DNA of 32,081 nt, from positions 1-32,081 of the forward strand of contig NZ_JAGLBG010000021.1 in assembly GCF_018260405.1 (NCBI RefSeq). The letters are read 5' to 3'. The notes beneath the pieces were generated by a model, which was not told the origin of the DNA, did no database searches, and saw only the letters and a program-made list of their open reading frames with translations. Below are positions 14,119 to 21,508 of the stretch, piece by piece. The position numbers and the translations under genes were made by a program. Origin of the DNA: Deinococcus sp. Lineage in GTDB: Bacteria; Deinococcota; Deinococci; Deinococcales; Deinococcaceae. Each line of letters begins with the position of its first letter. Within the stretch, counting starts at the first letter, position 1.

Positions 14119-15381
14119 ATGGGTGAAGCTAAACGACGCAAACAATTGGGCCTGATGCCCACCGTGTATCCCTTCGAGGCCGACCTGACGGACGACGGCC
14201 ACGTCACGCTGGTTCGTGCCCCCGACGACAAGGCGCTGCAACGCACCCTGACCGAGGCGCTCGAAAAGACCCAGCTCACGGGCGACGCCTGGGCCAGTGA
14301 ATACCGCACGGCGCTGGTGCTTTCGGGCCGCGTTCCGGGCGTGCTACACACCGCCGAGCAGGTTGCGGACATCCCGGTGCCGCCGCTACGCCGTGTGTCG
14401 GGCGAAATCGTAATGGGCAAAACCCTCACCGACGTAGAAGGCGTGGCGATTGCCTTTGACGGCGGCGTGATTCGCCTGCGGCAGCAAAAGCATTCGGTCG
14501 ACGGCCAGAAGTGGGAGTCCTTCCCGGCCATCCGGGACGTGCAGCGCCTCATGGACCTGTTGGTAACCCACCCGGCTTTCGAGCTGCAAGGCGAGCTGCT
14601 GGGGCAGTTCCGGGTGGAGCAGTACGCCGAAGGGCGCATAGACGTGGAACCCGACCCGCCCGAAGGCACCCTCGAAGCCCTGGAAGACGTGGCCCGCGAG
14701 TGGCACGGCGCGACTCCGGAAGAATGGGTCGAGCTGCACCAGGAGATGATGAGTGACCGGGCCGACGACTCGGGCGAAGTGCCCCTCATGCGCCGCACCT
14801 TCTTCGAGTTGCGCCAACCCGCACCGCTGCAAAACCCGACTCGCAGCGTGTTTACCACTCGCCGCAACGTGGAGGTCTACCCGCTGGTAGGCGCGACCTA
14901 TTCCATCGACGGCGAAACCTGGCTCAGTTACGACGACCCTGAGGCCGAGCCGCAGGAAGACGACTTGATGAGCGCCTTTGCCAATATCCTCAATATGGAA
15001 ACCGTGCAGGTGACCGTGAAGGCCGACGGCAGTGTCGAGTGGGAAGACGGCGAGATTGACGCCGAAGACGCCGGGCGCGTGCGGGCCGATCTGCAAGCCG
15101 CTACCGGAGCTGGAACCCCCGAGCAGTGGGCCGCCTGGACCCGCAAGATGCTGCTCGATACTTTCAACGCCGACGAGGATGAGGCAGAAGCCGACATTCC
15201 CGTGCCTGTCGCCGTGCGCCTCGACGTGCCCAAGGACGCGATCAGTAACCCCGACCCGCTGGCCCAGACCTTTATCGAATCTGAAGTGACTTTCGACGGC
15301 GAACACTGGCGCGACCTGTACGACGAGGAGGTGCCCCAGGAGCTTTTGCTGGCACTTGCCCAGTTCAAACCAGCGGAATAA
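14119..15381 (+). CDS. Unrecognised protein with three internal repeats, paralogue 2
   Basis: 420 residues, clearly related to the preceding gene over its whole length (for instance GDAWASEYRTALVLSG and AEGRIDVEPDPPEGTLE against DAWDSSYRTAYLLSG and REGRIDIEPDPPEDLLE). The three-module plan is kept: DGHVTL at 26 with DGQKW at 128, EGRIDVE at 171 with DGETW at 264, DGSVEWE at 303 with DGEHW at 393. It begins MGEAKRRK, a basic N-terminal tag absent from paralogue 1, and lacks the acidic tandem tail. It starts 15 bases after the upstream stop with no clear ribosome site, so coupling to the upstream gene is likely. No signal peptide or membrane segment. Family and function not recognised. Confidence 0.85.
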   Translation: MGEAKRRKQLGLMPTVYPFEADLTDDGHVTLVRAPDDKALQRTLTEALEKTQLTGDAWASEYRTALVLSGRVPGVLHTAEQVADIPVPPLRRVSGEIVMGKTLTDVEGVAIAFDGGVIRLRQQKHSVDGQKWESFPAIRDVQRLMDLLVTHPAFELQGELLGQFRVEQYAEGRIDVEPDPPEGTLEALEDVAREWHGATPEEWVELHQEMMSDRADDSGEVPLMRRTFFELRQPAPLQNPTRSVFTTRRNVEVYPLVGATYSIDGETWLSYDDPEAEPQEDDLMSAFANILNMETVQVTVKADGSVEWEDGEIDAEDAGRVRADLQAATGAGTPEQWAAWTRKMLLDTFNADEDEAEADIPVPVAVRLDVPKDAISNPDPLAQTFIESEVTFDGEHWRDLYDEEVPQELLLALAQFKPAE

Positions 15382-15456
15382 GCCTTGTAGCGCGTGGCTT
15401 GTGGCCCGTGGAGGTTACAGCTGGTGCGCTAGGTCGGTGTCGTCAACAGCGCGCAC

Positions 15457-15630
15457 TTATACGGACTGCCTATTGAACCGGGCCGTTTTGGATTCAATTC
15501 GAGCGGAGGCGAGGAAAATACGAATTTCGCGGCAAGGCGGTACAGGCAGTGTCCTTTTGACCAAAACGGCATCCATAAAGTGGCCTGCCCGCTTCCCCAC
15601 TGCGGCGGAATTGAGCGCAATCCGTGTTAA
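15457..15630. repeat. Palindromic intergenic repeat family 1, copy A (about 174 bp)
   Basis: It starts TTATACGGACTGCC and ends GAATTGAGCGCAATCCGTGTT, imperfect inverted ends. The inner text (GAGCGGAGGCGAG..., ATTTCGCGGCA, CTGCGGCGGAATTGAGCG) aligns with the copies at 19140, 26817 and 31551. Compared with copy C it carries about 35 extra bases in its right half. The gene-free stretch 15382-16024 holds this copy, the second 141-bp element, and the inverted 18-mer. Confidence 0.7.
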
Positions 15631-15670
15631 ATGTTCTAGGCCCTCTCTTGGCTTAAAGGACGACGCCAAC

Positions 15671-15811
15671 TAGAGCATTTTGCAAAAAGATGGTGCTCTT
15701 TTGACCATCTTTTTGCCGAGTGGAACGAGTGAACAAGAAAGTGCAGGACGTAGAATGAAGGGGGCGGCGGTGTTTTTTCGACGTGCCCATCATTCGGAGA
15801 ACTGCTCTAAG
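15671..15811. mobile_element. 141-bp TA-flanked MITE-like repeat, copy 2
   Basis: Same length, orientation and ends (TAGAGCA...TGCTCTA) as 3676-3816. Here the inner hairpin is perfect: GCAAAAAGATGGT (15682-15694) and ACCATCTTTTTGC (15704-15716) around a nine-base loop. Two copies in unrelated surroundings, each bordered by TA, show that the unit has been mobile. The left 41 bases are more diverged than the right 60. Confidence 0.75.
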
Positions 15812-15891
15812 TACACCGAAATTAATTTTTAGATTAACCGCGCGAAGCGGAAATCATCAGAAGTACGTATTACTGGGAAAGGAGAGGGTTC

Positions 15892-15945
15892 GGCGCTGTT
15901 GCGAAAGCTCGTCATGTTAAGCCGACGTAACCGCGTCATCAATAG
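15892..15945. repeat. Possible IS end fragment with the inverted 18-mer
   Basis: GGCGCTGTTGCGAAA (15892-15906) is close to the GGCACTGTTGCAAA-type ends of IS6-family elements, and 22 bases further on lies the reverse complement (15928-15945) of the 18-mer at 11922-11939. No transposase is present. The IS6 likeness is short and could be chance. Confidence 0.3.
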
Positions 15946-16024
15946 AAGGCCAAGCCCTAGTTTTTGTCCTATCCCGATTTTTCTACGCGCCACACACTAC
16001 AGGCCACAAGCCTCCGGAGGAGCC

Positions 16025-16582
16025 ATGACCCGAGTTCACGTTTTTGCCCGCGACCACATCAACACCGACGAAATCATCCCCGCTCGCCACCTGACCACCT
16101 ACGACGAGGCCGAACTTGCCAAGTTTGCAATGCAAGATTACGACAAGGACTTTGTCAAGCGCGTCAAGCCCGGCGACCTCGTGGTGGCCGGGGCGGATTT
16201 CGGCTGCGGTTCTAGCCGGGAGCACGCCGTCTGGGCGCTGCGCGGCGCGGGCGTCAGTGCCGTGATCGCCCCCAACTTTGCCCGAATCTATTACCGCAAC
16301 AGCATCAACAACGGCTTTCTGGCCCTGGAATGTGACGGCATCGTGGAAGCCTTTCAAGACGGCGACGACGCCAATTTGGACCTCGTGGCGGGCACCATCA
16401 CCAACAACCGCACCGGCCAGAGCCTGACCTTCGTGCCGGTGCCGCAGTTCGCGCTGGACGTGCAGAAGGCGGGCGGCTGGCTGGAATACATGAAGGAGCA
16501 CGACCAGGCCGCCGTCGAAGCTGAGCAGCTCGACGCCCACAGCACCCAGGCAGGACACGGACACCCCGGCCACTCTTCGTGA
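16025..16582 (+). CDS. leuD: 3-isopropylmalate dehydratase small subunit
   Basis: 185 residues; forms the swivel domain of isopropylmalate isomerase with LeuC. Visible: the N-terminal HINTDEIIPARHL block, the GADFGCGSSREHAVWAL substrate-recognition block (Cys61-Ala68) and APNFARIYYRNSINNGF. The frame is open upstream to 15899, but the family N-terminus begins at ATG 16025, preceded by GGAGG at 16016-16020 within a CCTCCGGAGG palindrome. The C-terminus has about 20 extra residues rich in His, Gln and Ala. It overlaps the next gene by four bases. As for LeuC, a homoaconitase partner role cannot be fully excluded, but leuB follows in the same direction. Confidence 0.92.
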   Translation: MTRVHVFARDHINTDEIIPARHLTTYDEAELAKFAMQDYDKDFVKRVKPGDLVVAGADFGCGSSREHAVWALRGAGVSAVIAPNFARIYYRNSINNGFLALECDGIVEAFQDGDDANLDLVAGTITNNRTGQSLTFVPVPQFALDVQKAGGWLEYMKEHDQAAVEAEQLDAHSTQAGHGHPGHSS

Positions 16583-16914
16583 ATCTGCTGTTGCCCAACC
16601 AGGAACGCCTGCGCTGGGCACAGCGGCTCATCTGGTTGAACGTGGCTCTGGCGGGTGCCCACCTGCTGGTTCAGGGTTACTGCTTCACAGTGCTGGGCCG
16701 CGCAACCGCCGCTGAAACTGGTATGCCCCCAGGCGCTTACGGCAGTGTGTATCACTCGGTGCAGCGCTGGCTCGGTCCCGTGCAGGGGCTGGCGCTGGTG
16801 CTGGCGGGGGTCACTTTCTTACTGTGGTGGCACCGGAGTCTGGTCAATTTCATTCGACTGGGGTATCCCACGGCCGAGAATCCCGGCAAAGTTCCGGGCC
16901 GTCTGCGGTGGTAG
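16579..16914 (+). CDS. Small two-helix membrane protein of unknown function
   Basis: 111 residues from a GTG that overlaps the leuD stop (GTGA, 16579-16582), so it is probably translated by coupling to leuD. Two hydrophobic segments are visible, at about 18-40 (LIWLNVALAGAHLLVQGYCF) and 68-86 (VQGLALVLAGVTFLLWW), with a basic C-terminus (HRSLVNFIRLGY...GRLRW). No family recognised. Its place between leuD and leuB suggests co-expression with leucine synthesis, but nothing shows a direct role. Confidence 0.65.
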   Translation: MNLLLPNQERLRWAQRLIWLNVALAGAHLLVQGYCFTVLGRATAAETGMPPGAYGSVYHSVQRWLGPVQGLALVLAGVTFLLWWHRSLVNFIRLGYPTAENPGKVPGRLRW

Positions 16915-17115
16915 CTCAGTTACCTGGTCTCAAACTTTCTCGGTCGAATGGCGGGCAGTACGCTGCCACCTGCTCGGCTGATCCGGGAATTTCAGATGTC
17001 AGCGGCGCTTTATAGGCTGGGCGACGCCGCTCAGATTGACGCCGCCCAATTTGCAGGTCTGAACAGCTGCTGTTCCAGCTCATTTTCGACCTCTTTTGTT
17101 CTCAGGAGATAACCC

Positions 17116-18168
17116 ATGCCTAAAATCATCACTCTGCCCGGCGACGGGATCGGCCCCGAAGTGACCGCTGCCGCCGTGCAGGTTCTGCGCGAAGTCGCCC
17201 CCGACGTGACCACCGAAGAGCACCTGATCGGCGGTATCGCTTACGACCGCGAGGGCCAGCCTTTTCCCGACTCGACCCGCGCCGCGCTGAAAGACGCCGA
17301 CGCCGTGCTGCTGGGTACGGTGGGCGGCGCACAGGACAGCGACTGGAACAAGCTGGAGCGCAAGCTGCGCCCGGAATCCGGCCTGCTGGCGCTGCGCCAG
17401 GCGCTGGGCTGCTACGCCAACCTGCGCCCGGTGCGCGTGCAGCCGGGGCTGGAGCACCTCTCGCCGCTGAAGGCTGAACTGGCCCGTGGCGTGGATATCC
17501 TGATCGTGCGCGAGCTGCTGGGCGGCGTCTACTTCGATCAGGACCGCAAGATCGAGGGGAGCAGCGCCTACAACACCATGCGGTACACCACCCCCGAGGT
17601 CGAGCGCGTGGCCCGGGTCGCCTTCGAGTCGGCGCAGCAGCGCGGGGGCCGCCTGACCAGTGTAGACAAGGCCAACGTGCTGGAAGTCTCCGAACTGTGG
17701 CGGCGCGACGTGCAGGCGCTGCATGACCGCCAGTACCCCGGCGTGCAGCTGAACCATGAATACGTCGACAGCGTAGCCATGCTGATCGTGTCGAACCCCA
17801 GCCGCTATGACGTGATCGTGACCGAGAACCTGTTCGGGGACATTCTCAGTGACCTTGCCGCCGTGATTCCGGGCAGCCTGGGGCTGATGCCCAGTGCCTC
17901 GCTGGGCGACGGACCGGGCCTGTACGAGCCGATTCACGGCAGCGCCCCTGACATTGCCGGAAAGGCAATCGCCAACCCCGCAGCCGCGATCATGAGCGTA
18001 GGGATGCTGCTGCGCCATAGCCTGCACCGGAACGACGCTGCTGACCGGGTAGACCACGCTGTTTCGCTGGCGCTGAGGTCGCACCCGACCCGGGATCTGG
18101 GCGGTCAGGCCGACACGGCGACCTTTACCCGCGCCGTGATGGACGCCCTGTCCGTACCAGCCACTTAA
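17116..18168 (+). CDS. leuB: 3-isopropylmalate dehydrogenase
   Basis: 350 residues; NAD-dependent oxidative decarboxylation of 3-isopropylmalate in leucine synthesis. Visible: LPGDGIGPEV at the N-terminus, the LRPVRVQPG arginine segment, RELLGGVYF, the signature TENLFGDILSDLAAVIPGSLG with the metal-binding Asp242 and Asp246, and GLYEPIHGSAPDIAGKAIANP of the NAD loop. A clean AGGAG (17104-17108) precedes ATG 17116. The LeuB-type active-site text, not that of isocitrate or homoisocitrate dehydrogenase, is my main reason for calling the cluster leucine synthesis. The TAA stop sits at the border of a repeat of family 2. The 201 bases upstream (16915-17115) carry no clear gene. Confidence 0.95.
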   Translation: MPKIITLPGDGIGPEVTAAAVQVLREVAPDVTTEEHLIGGIAYDREGQPFPDSTRAALKDADAVLLGTVGGAQDSDWNKLERKLRPESGLLALRQALGCYANLRPVRVQPGLEHLSPLKAELARGVDILIVRELLGGVYFDQDRKIEGSSAYNTMRYTTPEVERVARVAFESAQQRGGRLTSVDKANVLEVSELWRRDVQALHDRQYPGVQLNHEYVDSVAMLIVSNPSRYDVIVTENLFGDILSDLAAVIPGSLGLMPSASLGDGPGLYEPIHGSAPDIAGKAIANPAAAIMSVGMLLRHSLHRNDAADRVDHAVSLALRSHPTRDLGGQADTATFTRAVMDALSVPAT

Positions 18169-18290
18169 TACGGCTTGCCGTCTGTTTCGTTGACCACCTG
18201 TCAGGACGCTGGTTTGCCAGCTTCACGCCCGGAACCTGTCGCTCTGCTGCTCACTGTGATCGGGTAGAAAGTTTTGCAAGAAGTCTATTC
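18168..18290. repeat. Palindromic repeat family 2, truncated copy at the leuB stop
   Basis: ATACGGC...CCGTCTGTTTCGTTGAC and later blocks (GCTGG, CGCCCGGAACC, GAAAG.TTTGCA) align with the copy inside the GH20 gene at 26395-26532. The far end of that copy (CCGAGTCCGTAT) is missing here. It begins at the last base of the leuB stop codon, so the insertion may have supplied part of that stop. Confidence 0.6.
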
Positions 18291-18309
18291 AGGTTTGCTG
18301 GCAGCAACA

Positions 18310-18342
18310 AAACACCGCCGAAGTAGGGTCCCGGCGGTGTTT
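18310..18342 (-). terminator. Terminator of the DUF697-like gene
   Basis: AACACCGCCG (18311-18320) and CGGCGGTGTT (18332-18341) form a 10-bp stem. On the minus strand it is followed by TTGTTG and lies 14 bases beyond the stop codon. On the plus strand it may also end leuB transcripts. Confidence 0.75.
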
Positions 18343-18355
18343 GCGGCTCTGGAAT

Positions 18356-18940
18356 TCAGTTCTGGGTGTTGGAATCGCCCGCGTTCTTGGCTTTCTCCTC
18401 GGCGCGGCGGCGTAGCTCGCTGGCCAGGTCGGTAAAATCCTGAGCACTTGGAAGTACCCGGTGGGCCTGGGTCTTGGCCTCCTGAATCACCCGGCTCTTG
18501 TCTGCCTTATCGAACGGCAGGCCATCACGTTTGCGCTCGAAGTAATTCTGTGCCAGGCGGCCCAGCGCAAAGGTCCAACCGTACACGGCTGGGGCCGTAA
18601 TCAGGCCGCCAATGACAGGAAGGGCCATTTTGGCGATGCCGCGCATAACCTGCCGCGCCGCGATACCGTAAGCCACGGTCGCCCCCAGTTCTCTCGCGAT
18701 TTCGGTTGCGCGTTCCATGGAGAAGTCGAAACCGTAGATTTTTCCGATGTGCAGAACCATTTTGACCTGAATGGGTGTGATGACTAGAATGTCGGCAAAA
18801 GGAATCGGTTCGACGGCAACGGCACCAGTCAGGACAGCCGCACTTTTGATGACCTCTTCAGCATTTTCTTCCCGGCTGCGCTGAGGATCGACGTCAAAAT
18901 TAAAATTGTCCAGCACCTGTTTGATGAGAGGAGGCAACAT
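18356..18940 (-). CDS. DUF697-like membrane-associated protein
   Basis: 194 residues. The central region (about 25-140) has the look of the DUF697 domain found at the C-terminus of YcjF-type proteins: an Ala/Val-rich stretch AAVLTGAVAVEPIPFADILVITPIQVKMVLHIGKIYG, then GATVAYGIAARQVMRGIAKMALPVIGGLITAPAVYGWTFALGRLA, with two hydrophobic hairpin-like segments. The C-terminus is charged and probably helical (DLASELRRRAEEKAKN). ATG 18940 is preceded on the minus strand by TACACT and six bases, so a leaderless start is likely. It is a single gene with its own terminator. Biological role unknown. Confidence 0.7.
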   Translation of the reverse strand: MLPPLIKQVLDNFNFDVDPQRSREENAEEVIKSAAVLTGAVAVEPIPFADILVITPIQVKMVLHIGKIYGFDFSMERATEIARELGATVAYGIAARQVMRGIAKMALPVIGGLITAPAVYGWTFALGRLAQNYFERKRDGLPFDKADKSRVIQEAKTQAHRVLPSAQDFTDLASELRRRAEEKAKNAGDSNTQN

Positions 18941-18946
18941 GGCTCA

Positions 18947-18952
18947 AGTGTA
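18947..18952 (-). promoter_or_regulatory. -10 box (TACACT), leaderless start of the DUF697-like gene
   Basis: On the minus strand TACACT is followed by 6 bases and then the ATG at 18940. A GGAGG further up is too distant (13 bases) to be a good ribosome site. Confidence 0.5.
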
Positions 18953-19139
18953 TCCTCCGGCATCTGCCCTTCGTGATAGCGAGGTCGGAGTTAACCTTTA
19001 GATTGGCCGGGGTGCAATTTTGAGAGGAGTACTGGACAGGAAAGCTGCCCCTGGGTTTTGCTGTCCACCAAGCGTTCATTCCTCTGGGACGCCATGTGTG
19101 TTACCTCCCCCTCGCCGTCGTTTCGCGCTCTGCAAGCCC

Positions 19140-19280
19140 TAATACGGACGGCCGGTTGATTCCGCTCAAGCCCGAATCACTCCGGGCAGGCGCCAGGAGG
19201 AACAATAGACGGACTGGGCGGTGTGGAGCCGCAGGCGGCGGCCTTCCCGACTGTGGCGCAATGGCGCGGCAGTCCGTCTA
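19140..19280. repeat. Palindromic intergenic repeat family 1, copy B (about 141 bp)
   Basis: It starts TAATACGGACGGCCGGTTGATTCC, which matches the start of copy C, and ends GGCAGTCCGTCTA, its imperfect inverse. Inner TGTGGAGCCGCAGGCGGC and CCCGACTGTGGCG match the other copies. The whole gene-free stretch 18953-19540 (about 590 bases) holds only this repeat; the 126-codon ORF across it is a by-product of the repeat. Confidence 0.65.
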
Positions 19281-19540
19281 CCCTTTCGCGGTGCGAACTG
19301 TACCAGTTCTCAGCAGGGGTGGAGGAACCAAAAACCTCGTGCTTAGGGGCACTGTCTTGGCAGAAAGACAAAAGGTTCCGAACTCCTGGGGAGAATGTTT
19401 GACGCTGTTGGCCCTTGTGCCTTGCGGGGGTTGTCAAGCTGCGAAGCACAGAGGGGCCTGCAAAGCCGCCCGGTAAAGAGGGCCACAAGGCAACTTTTTT
19501 TGGTCAACTGCTCTGAGGTGAGGCCTGACCAGATCGGGGG

Positions 19541-20182
19541 TTACGACTCCTCGCGAACCAGTTCCCGTAGCCGGGCGATCAGGGGCCGCAGCCGCTCACG
19601 CCGCAGTTTCAGGGCCGCCCGGTTCACGATCAAGCGGGCAGAGGAATAGAACAGCACGTCCACTTCCTGAAGGTTGTTGGCCCGCAGCGTGCCGCCGGTC
19701 TGCACGAGGTCGATCACGGCGTCGGCCAGCCCGGTCAACGTGGCGAGTTCGATGTTACCGTTAAGTTTGACGATCTCGGCAGGAATACCCTTTTCGGCGA
19801 GGTACTGCCGCGCCACGTGCGGGTACTTGGTGCCGACCCGGTGAATCGGCCCGGACGCGCCGACTTCGCGGATCAGCGACAGGTGACAGGGGGCAAAGCG
19901 CAGGTCAACGGGTTCGTAGACGGCCCGGCCCGATTCGATCAGCACGTCCTTGCCGACAATGCCCGCGTCGGCCACGCCGAGGTCCACGTAAACTGGCACA
20001 TCCTGATTGCGCAGTTCCAGCACCGTCACGCCTGGAAACTCGTGGCGCAGCGCCCGCGACGCTTCCGGCATGGTAATGGGCAACCCGGCCCGCGACAGCA
20101 GAGAAATGGCGTCTTCCAGAATGCGGCCTTTGGGTAGCGCCAGAGTCAGGTGGTTGGCCGAGCGTTCAGGCTGCGAACTCAT
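19541..20182 (-). CDS. hisG: ATP phosphoribosyltransferase, short catalytic form
   Basis: 213 residues, the short HisG that lacks the C-terminal ACT-like regulatory domain and needs HisZ. It joins ATP and PRPP in the first step of histidine synthesis. Visible: TLALPKGRILEDA at the N-terminus, GVADAGIVGKDVL, and the PRPP loop DLVQTGGTLRANNL (about 158-171). The start ATG overlaps the hisZ stop by four bases (20179-20182), so the two are coupled and made in step, as the hetero-octamer needs. No other his genes lie near, and no clear terminator follows. Confidence 0.95.
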   Translation of the reverse strand: MSSQPERSANHLTLALPKGRILEDAISLLSRAGLPITMPEASRALRHEFPGVTVLELRNQDVPVYVDLGVADAGIVGKDVLIESGRAVYEPVDLRFAPCHLSLIREVGASGPIHRVGTKYPHVARQYLAEKGIPAEIVKLNGNIELATLTGLADAVIDLVQTGGTLRANNLQEVDVLFYSSARLIVNRAALKLRRERLRPLIARLRELVREES

Positions 20183-21327
20183 GCCTGCACCTCGGTCAGT
20201 TCGCGGCCCTGTACCCAGCGCCGGATGCCGCGCAGGGCGCTATAGGTTTTCAGTTCCAGCCGGTTATCGGTCCAGGCCAGTTCGGCCCGCAGTCCGGCCT
20301 GTTGCGCCGCGTGCAGGGCCGGGAGGTCGAGCGCCAGCACCGTTTCGGGGTGGGGGGGCAAGCCGGGCGGTAGCGCACGCACTAGCCGCTCCAGGCCCAT
20401 GGCGAAGCCCGCACCGGGCAGCCCATTCGCCAGCTGGTAGCGTCCGCCCCCCAGCACGGGCTGATTCAGGCCGTCGACATAGGCGCGGAAAGTCATGCCA
20501 GTGTAATACCCGTAGCGGCGGCTGACGCCCAGATCAAACAGCAGCGTCAGATCGCCGCCCTGCGCCACCGCCCGCAGGTGGGACACGGCAGCCCTGGCCC
20601 GTGTGCCCTGGGCCATGCGCCCGGCTTCGTCCAGCACCTCGTTCCCGCCGTACAGGTCGGTCAGACGGTGAAGAACGCCCGTAACCTCGCTGCTCAGGCC
20701 ATAGGTGGTGGCGGCCAGGTCGATGTCTGCGCCGCTCTTGCGGTCGATGGCGTCGTGCAGGGCGTCGCGGGCGGCTCCCGACAGCCCGGCGTCTTCGAGC
20801 ACCGCGTCCACGAATCCCGGAAATCCGACTTCCAGATCGGCCTTCACGCCCACCCTGTCCAGAGCGGCGCGGGCCAGTGCCAGCAGTTCGATGTCGCTCT
20901 GAACCGTCGCCACGCCGATCAGTTCGGCCCCGACCTGGGTAAATTCGCGCAGGCGACCCAGTTCACTGGTCTGCGCCCGCAGCCACAGCTGCCCGCCGTA
21001 TTGCAGCCGCAGCGGAAAGGGGCCAGCTGGGTAGCGTGTGGCGACCAGTCGCCCCAGCGCGGTCGTAAATTCGCTTCGCAGGGCCAGCACCTGTCCGCCT
21101 GTATCGATCAGTTTGAAGGCGCGGCTGTCTAGCGGGTGCGCCGCGCTGGCGTACTCGAGGGCAGGCAGCTCGACGCCCTGGTACCCCCAGGCACGGAACA
21201 GCTCCGAGAGCGACCAGCGCACATACTCGCGCTGGCTCCACTCGTCGGGCAGCACGTCACGCGTGCCGTCTGGAAGCAGGGGGGCAGAAGGGGAGATGGT
21301 GGCCGGAACACTACTCACGCCCAACAT
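20179..21327 (-). CDS. hisZ: ATP phosphoribosyltransferase regulatory subunit
   Basis: Up to 382 residues, a histidyl-tRNA-synthetase paralogue that activates short HisG and confers histidine feedback. Visible: LLPDGTRDVLPDEWSQREYVRWSLSELFRAWGYQ near the N-terminus, the class II motif-2-like RLQYGGQLWLRAQ... segment, the RYGYYTGMTFRAYV block and GGGRYQLA. It lacks the anticodon-binding domain of a true HisS. The start is uncertain: ATG 21327 has no ribosome site, while GTG at 21318 (fourth codon) lies 7 bases after a TAGAAT box and may be the leaderless start. It is directly coupled to hisG. Confidence 0.92.
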   Translation of the reverse strand: MLGVSSVPATISPSAPLLPDGTRDVLPDEWSQREYVRWSLSELFRAWGYQGVELPALEYASAAHPLDSRAFKLIDTGGQVLALRSEFTTALGRLVATRYPAGPFPLRLQYGGQLWLRAQTSELGRLREFTQVGAELIGVATVQSDIELLALARAALDRVGVKADLEVGFPGFVDAVLEDAGLSGAARDALHDAIDRKSGADIDLAATTYGLSSEVTGVLHRLTDLYGGNEVLDEAGRMAQGTRARAAVSHLRAVAQGGDLTLLFDLGVSRRYGYYTGMTFRAYVDGLNQPVLGGGRYQLANGLPGAGFAMGLERLVRALPPGLPPHPETVLALDLPALHAAQQAGLRAELAWTDNRLELKTYSALRGIRRWVQGRELTEVQA

Positions 21328-21331
21328 TCTA
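21326..21331 (-). promoter_or_regulatory. -10 box (TAGAAT) for hisZG
   Basis: On the minus strand TAGAAT overlaps the first possible ATG and is followed by 7 bases and an in-frame GTG (21318). This spacing matches the other leaderless genes in the window and argues for GTG as the start. Confidence 0.4.
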
Positions 21332-21369
21332 GTCGCGCCGCGTCAGTTGCGGGTGCGCCGTGCCCAGCC

Positions 21370-21420
21370 AGGCCGCGCACCGTTAGGCCATGCACCGCCA
21401 GGCCACGTACAGCCGGGCCA
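21370..21420. repeat. Degenerate 15-bp-period tandem repeat
   Basis: AGGCC (last copy GGGCC) recurs at 21370, 21385, 21400 and 21415, each followed by a CGCACCG/TGCACCG/CGTACAG segment. It lies in the intergenic region between hisZ and the lipoprotein gene. Confidence 0.6.
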
Positions 21421-21494
21421 AATGGTGGGCAGGCCAGGCCTAGAGGGGATCCAAGGTAGACCGCCCGCCACAGCCCAGGCCCAGGGCAGGTCGG

Positions 21495-21500
21495 TATACT
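21495..21500 (+). promoter_or_regulatory. -10 box (TATACT) of the lipoprotein gene
   Basis: TATACT ends 8 bases before ATG 21509. No ribosome site is present. This is one of the best -10 matches among the leaderless candidates. Confidence 0.55.
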
Positions 21501-21508
21501 CCCCAGAT

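Noticed and set aside
15892..15906. Confident IS6-family end
   Set aside because: The likeness to IS6-type ends covers about 12 of 14 bases at one end only, with no partner end or transposase; kept as a low-confidence repeat fragment only.
19096..19476. 126-codon plus-strand ORF
   Set aside because: It runs across palindromic repeat copy B, has no ribosome site or -10 box, and its amino-acid text is not protein-like.
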